DNA of 47,571 bases from an uncultured Bacteroidales bacterium (GTDB lineage Bacteria > Bacteroidota > Bacteroidia > Bacteroidales > P3), in assembly GCA_946183915.1 (NCBI GenBank), contig CAMHDJ010000018.1, positions 1-47,571 on the forward strand. The letters run 5' to 3'. Made by a program: the position numbers and the translations under genes. Below are positions 43,101 through 47,571 of this stretch, in pieces. Within the stretch, counting starts at the first letter, position 1. Each line of letters starts with the position of its first letter. The notes under the pieces were generated by a model. The model made no database searches. It saw only the letters and a program-made list of their open reading frames with translations, and was not told the DNA's origin.

Positions 43101-43458
43101 GGAGACGGGCCACGTGTTCGGCTCTGGATTTGGCGACATGACTCACGTCGATGGCAACGTCGTCGTCACCATCGGCGACGCCACGGGCAGCCACAAGGAC
43201 AGCCCGCTGATCCACGGCAACGTCTACGGCGGCGGACACGCCGCTCCCTACACCTCGACCGGCAAGACCTTCCAGGTCATCGGCCAGAACGGCCTCGTCA
43301 AAGGCTCCATCTTCGGCGGCGGCAAGGGCTCGACGGCCGTCGTCACCGGCCCGACCGACGTGCACCTGAAGGGCCATATCGTGGTGGAAAGCAACGTCTT
43401 CGGTGGCGGCCATGCCGCCACGGTGACCGGCGACACGCACGTGACGATGGAGGATTGA
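40192..43458 (+). CDS. Large exported glycine-rich repeat protein, ends in mid-repeat
   Basis: A 1088-residue protein with a signal peptide (about 1-29, ending PAAAQ). Residues about 30-290 are Thr/Ser-rich, with an Ig-like segment (VAWSVSDDTYGNINASTGEL), followed by a middle domain. From about residue 740 it carries about ten glycine-rich turns such as VFGGSN, VYGGGH and VFGGGHAATVTGDTHV, alternating with short beta-strand segments, as in a beta-helix. The stop follows THVTMED, in the middle of a repeat unit, and no C-terminal sorting domain is present. I read it as truncated. An in-frame ATG at 40153 is also possible. Function is unknown; a surface adhesin or matrix protein is the guess. 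Confidence 0.75.
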   Translation: MTHIHPTRPRALRLILALLLLAATPAAAQDFYVITNDDNILAHPTATTIGNVAGNNFNITTCLWTIDGNKIIAIAPDGTTGNYLRFESGGYFGLSLSSDNSFNTWNNASDGGSPQETNGNSRYIRYNSGWTLGTNATGRAALHQVTVTTNTTTGSTPTSESYTATIDGNTAIYTTGAHNFSRTISHSATYTTTTTKTFSVSINGTNRSGNTTVNGTTTTTETYTGALTNVAWSVSDDTYGNINASTGELTITSLPTSVDNITVTYTAQVAGQTVTATKQVTLMSAATYADAVDGGTTGVTTSTVTLNDYEPHEWAYYNKELGSPIRSWNPANVKISYYGYGAKYTSQSDGDPTGDLTTITSSNALVRVGPLNGETQHTFVYYKTLERTDGTTAANPSGRCEYRTIPNPFSVRPRINHSNSGGTGNSATNYTGFYMWRLKTCTGGSVYTTANGGTALTAGTAMVDAEQVLYFAPSGEYGMTVEFEAIWAPAYVTGTTHASTHNAYERNFYIGARTSALNYAATISAIYPDGTNGSNTTLLTAVPNTTQSSDYTCGADTKFEYNQMGANITLTANNHYLCVGRGCGTTNNVMTRVRGMGAGTNAALNYTMRIESGKMNYMAFVKGTYDDDYGSVGWGGGRNNDAFSNSGTNHVRVIIGCDYDRATDANTNLYIYNDAAMGSYCAFSTPNNNRTLHATIKSGSIGAPLSDLGDGGSRFVYLGVSRSYTNTGLRQLYIEGGEIGHMAGGIDGGSSTDTAIYVRMTGGHILGCMYGSGAFAAAAGIRKYVITGGNIQGWVAGGCNGVGESEGGTMNGETFLYIGGNGKVGYNASGTSAPTSVNNVVGGTVFAAGRGNSTSGSGRVNNSTLVLADNTMILNNAYGGGNLGFTQGTANVWLFGDCTVGGKVFGGSNIKGGSTNANVTMRGGNVIGGVYGGINGEGYTGAEDFHMTGNVNVNIEGGTVGAAGINPETSETGHVFGSGFGDMTHVDGNVVVTIGDATGSHKDSPLIHGNVYGGGHAAPYTSTGKTFQVIGQNGLVKGSIFGGGKGSTAVVTGPTDVHLKGHIVVESNVFGGGHAATVTGDTHVTMED

Positions 43459-43493
43459 TAGCCCCCTCGGATCGCCTGCTCGCTACGCTCGCG

Positions 43494-43582
43494 AAATCTA
43501 GTAAATCTGGTAAATTTTTTCCGCCTGCGGCGGGATTGCTGTCTCGTGCGTCGGCAGATAATTTACAAGATTTACTAGATTT
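43494..43582. repeat. Long inverted repeat after the truncated gene
   Basis: A 23-base arm (43494-43516, AAATCTAGTAAATCTGGTAA...) is the reverse complement of 43560-43582 with one mismatch, across 43 bases. It could form a large hairpin 36 bases after the stop of the first repeat-protein gene. Confidence 0.85.
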
Positions 43583-43700
43583 CTGCCCGAAGGGCTAGGA
43601 GGTTTAGATCTGTCGACCTGCCTGCGCAGTTTAGAGTAGTTAGCCCGAAATTGACCTGCGTAGCTTAGCGTAATTCGAGTCATTCGCCGTTACATTAAAT

Positions 43701-43929
43701 TTAAGTAAATTTAGGTTAAAAAATTAGATCGTGCACGATCTAATTTGCACATTTAAACCGTTCTAAACGAGACGTTTGGCCTTCCGGAAGTGTGCAAACC
43801 ATGCTGGAAAACTCGCAAAACGCTGACAGGGCAAGGGTTTTGCCCTGGTTTTAAGAGAGTCATCAGGGAGTCATCAGGGAGTCATCACGGAGCCACCTAG
43901 TAACCATGGGCATTTCGGAGGGGTCGACA
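43701..43929 (+). repeat. 229-bp dispersed direct repeat, copy 2
   Basis: Second copy of the element at 121-349, in the same orientation. Its palindrome is longer here, 24 bases (AATTAGATCGTGCACGATCT plus AATT). The hairpin and three 11-bp units are identical to copy 1. It lies 485 bases upstream of the second repeat-protein gene. Two more GC-rich hairpins follow (43944-43960 and 43964-43989). Confidence 0.9.
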
Positions 43930-44094
43930 CACACGTGTCCTCCGGGGGGATCGTCCCCCCACCCCGTCCCCTCCCCCGGGAGGGGACGGCTGGCGCGGGG
44001 CGGGGAGGGACATGGGCGCGGGGGGAGGAGGTGTTAATTGTTGTTAAATCTGACCCTGCGGGGGCCTATCTGCTTGTGGATTAATATTTTTTCG

Positions 44095-44103
44095 TATATT
44101 TGC
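44095..44103 (+). promoter_or_regulatory. Promoter of the second repeat-protein gene, -7 element
   Basis: TATATTTGC fits the consensus exactly and lies 83 bases before the ATG at 44186. Confidence 0.8.
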
Positions 44104-44185
44104 ACATTCTACCGTCGTGTACCAGTCCCCCACAAAGGACTGGGCATGAGGCGTATAGATGATGTTCTAAATAGAATGCATAACG

Positions 44186-47100
44186 ATGAAAAATATAAAT
44201 AACATGCAAAATAAGAACAGCCAAATGCACAAGGGATTTGTGCGGACTTTCATTTTGATTGCTCTCCTGGCAGTGGCGACGGCCGTCGAGGCCCAGCCGC
44301 GGGTGAGGGGCTCCGTCTATGGTGGCGGCGCCCTGGCCAGCATGTCGGGCAACGCGCAGGTGGACATCCTGGGCGGCACGGTGGACCAGAACGTCTTTGG
44401 CGGCGGCCTGGGCAAGAAGATATCGCTCGGCGACGATGCCGACGTGGCGGCCATCGTGGAAGGCGACGCCACGGTGAACATCGGCTCGGCGAGCCAGACC
44501 ACCCCGACCACTGCCGACGGGGCCACGTACTACAACACCGTCGTCATCGGCGACGGCCAGGAAGGCCACGGCAACGTCTTCGGCGCCAACGACAAGAACG
44601 GCACCCCCCGCGGCGAGGTGAAGGTGAACATCTACCACACCAAGCACACGGCGGCCAACATGGTGGGCAGCTACACCAGTGTGGCCGCCCTGGAGGCGGC
44701 CAACAAGCACGCCAAGACCGACTTCGCCCTGCAGGGCGTCTACGGCGGCGGCAACCAGGCCAACTACGAGCCCTCCACGGCAGGCAAGCTGAAAGCCACC
44801 GTCAACATCTACGGCTGCGAGAATACCGTCAAGATGGTCTACGGCGGCGGCCGCGCCGCCGACGTGGGCACCGACGGCACCAATGCCGATGCCTTCGTCA
44901 CCGTCGAAGGTGGCTGCATCGACACCCTCTTCGCCGGCGGCGACGGCCACACCAAGGACGGCGGCGGCAACTACCGCCCGGCCAACATCTTCGGCAACGC
45001 CACGGCCTCCATCCTGGGCGGCTACTACACCGCCGCCTTCGCCGGCTCGAACACCAGCGGTAACATCAGCGGCACCAAGGCCCTCAACATCAGCAACGAG
45101 GATGATGCCACCTGCCACTCGGAGCAGCTGGAGCTCGTCGTCGCCCTCTTCGGCGGCAACAACATGGCCGATGTCACCGGCGACGTGAACTTCACCATCG
45201 AGTGCGGCGCCGGCGAGATCAAGGAGGTCTACGGCGGCTGCAACCTAGCCGACCTCACCGGCAACGTCACCCTGACCATCCAGGGCGGCACCCTCAACGA
45301 AGTCTACGGCGGCTCGAAGGGCCGCGCCGCGGTGGCCGACGACCCCGCCACCCCCGAGGATGAGAGCGTCCCCGCCAAGGCGGCCAACATCACCGGCAAC
45401 GTCACCCTCAACCTCAATGGCGGCACCATCGGCAGCGCCTTCGGTGGCTCGAACGTCAACGGCAACATCACGGGCACCATCACCGTCAATGTCAACGACC
45501 AGGGCGGCAGCTGCCCGCTCTACGTGGACAACGTCTACGGCAGCGGCAACCTGGCCATCTACGAGCCGACGGATGCCACCATCACCTCGCCCGTGGTGAA
45601 CCTCCTCAAGGGCACTGTGGGCTACGCCTCGGCTGTGGGCAGCCACGCTGCCTTCGACCCTGCCGATCCCGGCGACCACGGCCGTGTGTTCGGCGGCGGC
45701 AAGGGCGACAAGGACAATATCAACGCCGGCAAGGTGACCGCCAACCCGCAGGTGAACCTGAACGCTGCGGAATCTGCAGATGACAACATGAAAGTCCTCA
45801 ACGCCATCTACGGCGGCGGCGAGATTGCCATGGTGGACGGCAGCACATCTGTGAACCTGACCCACGGCCACGTGGGTTCGCTCGCGAAGGACATCGACGA
45901 GGACAACGGCTACGTATTCGGCGGCGGCAAGGGCTACAGCGGCGACGACATCGACGACAACTACAAGTTGGCCACCGTGACGAAGAATGCCACCGTGACC
46001 ATGACGGGCGGCTATGTGCACAACACCCTCTTCGGCGGCGGCCAGATGGCCTCGGTGGGCACCTTTGGCTATGCCGACAACTCCTATGTCACAAGCCACC
46101 CGACCTTCGTCCTGGGCGAGCAGAACAGCTGCGCCGCCAACACCGGCAAGACCACGGTGGCCATCAGCGGCGGCCAGGTGGGCCCGGCCAATGTCACCAT
46201 GACGGCCGACCTGGGCTATGTGTTCGGTGCCGGCATGGGCTACTACACGCAGCCCGGCGCACCGGGATACGCCAACCCCTTCGACATCAACAGTGTGGAA
46301 GATGGCAAGAAGAACGCCCGCTTCGGCTATGTGGACAATACCGACGTGACCATCAGCGGCTCGGCCTTCATCGTGGGCGCCGTGTGGGGCGGCAGCGAGA
46401 ACGGCCAGGTGCTGAACGACTGCGTGGTGAAGATACAAGGCGGCCAGATTGGCTGCGGCCAGGGCAAGACGGCAGCCTACGCCGACGGTCTCTGGACTGC
46501 TGCCACCACCGCCGTCACCAACTATTACAACACCCCCTCGGCTGCCAATGCGACGGCCCTCAACGACGCGGCCGCCGACATGCCTGAATGCAACAGTTGG
46601 CCGTACAACAACGCCACCGGCAAGACCATCGAGGGCACCACCTACCACTATCTGCCCTACGACCCCTACGCCGACACGGATCCCACCCCTGCCGACTGGG
46701 AAAGCTACGCCTCCACCGCCAACCCCGGCGATGGCCACACCTTCTTCGGCAATGTGTTCGGCGGCGGCTCGGGCTACTACCCCTACCGCATCACGACAAG
46801 GAAGGTCGATGACTCGGCCGACTCCACCTTCAGCCAGTGGTACGAGTTCCAAGGCCGTGTGCGCGGCAACACGCATGTCACCATCAGCGGTGGCCACGTC
46901 CTGACCTCGGTCTACGGCGGCTGCGAGTATGCCGATGTGCTGGGTGACAGCTGCACGGTGACCATGACGGCTGGCACCATCGGCGTGCCCCGCACCCTGG
47001 CGGCCATCGAGGCGCACCCCGTGACCTGCTTCCTCTACGGCGCCGGCAAGGGTGACCAGCGCACCACCTTCAACCAGCGTACCAACGTGAACAATGTGCG

Positions 47101-47571
47101 TGTCACGGTGACCGGCGGCACCATCTTCGGCTCGGTCTACGGCGGCGGAGAGGACGGCCACGTGGAGGACAATATCAAGGTGAACATCGGCGGCACGGCC
47201 TTCATCGGCACCTGGGGCACGTCGTACTACGACGGCAACGTCTTCGGCGGCGGCCGCGGATTCGGCGGCACCGCCATCACCGCCGGCTCGGTGGGTGGCA
47301 ACGTGGAGGTCAACGTCTACGGCAACAGCAAGATTCTCGGCTCGCTCTACGGCGGCGGCCGTCTGGCTTCGGTGGGCACCACCTTCGTGATGAGCGACGA
47401 CCCGACCTACGGCCAGTTGCAGAACGACGCCAACCGCGGCAACATCACCCTCAACATTAGCGGCGGCACTATCGGCAACGGCTCCGAGTTCACCCATCCC
47501 GTCTTCAACCCCGCCACGAGTTACAGCGTGGGCGACGTGGTGGCCTACCAGAACCAGATGTACCGTTTCAC
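44186..47571 (+). CDS. Large exported YGGG-repeat protein, 3' end beyond the window
   Basis: At least 1128 codons without a stop, continuing past the window edge. The signal peptide (FILIALLAVATAVEA-Q, about 22-36) leads straight into repeats. About 24 copies of a [YF]GG[GCS] turn occur (SVYGGGALA, NVFGGGLGK, EVYGGCNLA, SLYGGGRLA), each followed by a polar strand ending in V-x-V/I-x-GGT, roughly every 35-60 residues. This looks like a long parallel beta-helix. It shares the repeat type with the gene at 40192-43458 but lacks that gene's N-terminal domains. The role is unknown; surface adhesion or matrix formation is inferred from export and repeats only. Confidence 0.85.
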   Translation, partial: MKNINNMQNKNSQMHKGFVRTFILIALLAVATAVEAQPRVRGSVYGGGALASMSGNAQVDILGGTVDQNVFGGGLGKKISLGDDADVAAIVEGDATVNIGSASQTTPTTADGATYYNTVVIGDGQEGHGNVFGANDKNGTPRGEVKVNIYHTKHTAANMVGSYTSVAALEAANKHAKTDFALQGVYGGGNQANYEPSTAGKLKATVNIYGCENTVKMVYGGGRAADVGTDGTNADAFVTVEGGCIDTLFAGGDGHTKDGGGNYRPANIFGNATASILGGYYTAAFAGSNTSGNISGTKALNISNEDDATCHSEQLELVVALFGGNNMADVTGDVNFTIECGAGEIKEVYGGCNLADLTGNVTLTIQGGTLNEVYGGSKGRAAVADDPATPEDESVPAKAANITGNVTLNLNGGTIGSAFGGSNVNGNITGTITVNVNDQGGSCPLYVDNVYGSGNLAIYEPTDATITSPVVNLLKGTVGYASAVGSHAAFDPADPGDHGRVFGGGKGDKDNINAGKVTANPQVNLNAAESADDNMKVLNAIYGGGEIAMVDGSTSVNLTHGHVGSLAKDIDEDNGYVFGGGKGYSGDDIDDNYKLATVTKNATVTMTGGYVHNTLFGGGQMASVGTFGYADNSYVTSHPTFVLGEQNSCAANTGKTTVAISGGQVGPANVTMTADLGYVFGAGMGYYTQPGAPGYANPFDINSVEDGKKNARFGYVDNTDVTISGSAFIVGAVWGGSENGQVLNDCVVKIQGGQIGCGQGKTAAYADGLWTAATTAVTNYYNTPSAANATALNDAAADMPECNSWPYNNATGKTIEGTTYHYLPYDPYADTDPTPADWESYASTANPGDGHTFFGNVFGGGSGYYPYRITTRKVDDSADSTFSQWYEFQGRVRGNTHVTISGGHVLTSVYGGCEYADVLGDSCTVTMTAGTIGVPRTLAAIEAHPVTCFLYGAGKGDQRTTFNQRTNVNNVRVTVTGGTIFGSVYGGGEDGHVEDNIKVNIGGTAFIGTWGTSYYDGNVFGGGRGFGGTAITAGSVGGNVEVNVYGNSKILGSLYGGGRLASVGTTFVMSDDPTYGQLQNDANRGNITLNISGGTIGNGSEFTHPVFNPATSYSVGDVVAYQNQMYRF

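Noticed and set aside
45245-47497. 750-codon minus-strand open frame opposite the second repeat protein
   Set aside because: It is the antisense shadow of the GGC/GTC-rich repeats, without start signals or family features.

Overview
The window is chromosomal DNA of a GC-rich member of the order Bacteroidales (Bacteroidota), probably a gut or other host-associated anaerobe. The evidence is: many promoters with the Bacteroidota -7 element TAnnTTTGC; few Shine-Dalgarno sequences; clades of proteins typical of the group (DUF6266, DUF2723, AAA_14/DUF4143 ATPase, C69 dipeptidases, a ureohydrolase-like protein with altered metal motifs, PorV/FadL-like barrels, tryptophanase); and an Rnf subunit. I cannot name the genus from this sequence.

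Layout. 1-525: non-coding DNA with a run of hairpins and the first copy of a 229-bp dispersed repeat, then the promoter of pth. 526-10656: pth followed by a tightly packed plus-strand run coaX - outer-membrane barrel - TPR protein - lptC - lpxD - SGNH - SGNH - MBOAT. It ties LPS transport and lipid A synthesis to a probable O-acylation module. 10675-11283: a DUF6266 gene on the minus strand without a usable stop codon. 11697-15493: AAA_14 ATPase, dut, a broken NamZ-like muramidase gene, a small Cys-cluster protein and a nitroreductase-like lipoprotein. 15552-18647: C69 dipeptidase (minus), a lone rnfA, and a small lipoprotein. 18732-24358: trpS (minus), prsW-like protease, ureohydrolase-like protein, a 56-residue protein, lptE and a short DUF2723 glycosyltransferase-like protein. 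24681-29864: cysS, an Mpv17-like membrane protein, an outer-membrane protein and a second C69 dipeptidase. 29965-37820 is all minus strand: M23/LysM peptidase - trmD - clpP; FecCD permease and its ATPase; eno - dapB; rpsT; tRNA-Glu; and a conserved unknown protein. 38478-39854: tnaA behind a long leader with a small upstream ORF. 40192-47571: two large glycine-rich, secreted repeat proteins. The first stops in mid-repeat and the second runs off the window. Between them lies the second copy of the 229-bp repeat.

Functional themes are envelope building (LptC, LptE, LpxD, MBOAT/SGNH, DUF2723, two barrels, M23 peptidase, NamZ remnant), peptide and amino-acid catabolism (two C69 peptidases, tryptophanase) and core housekeeping. 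The most unusual content is non-coding: the 229-bp repeat with its palindrome, GTCCGC-rich inverted repeats shared by distant intergenic regions, 11-bp tandem arrays in several spacers, 9-bp tandem repeats at the starts of three membrane or exported proteins, and the tnaA leader. All calls come from reading the sequence; no database search was run.
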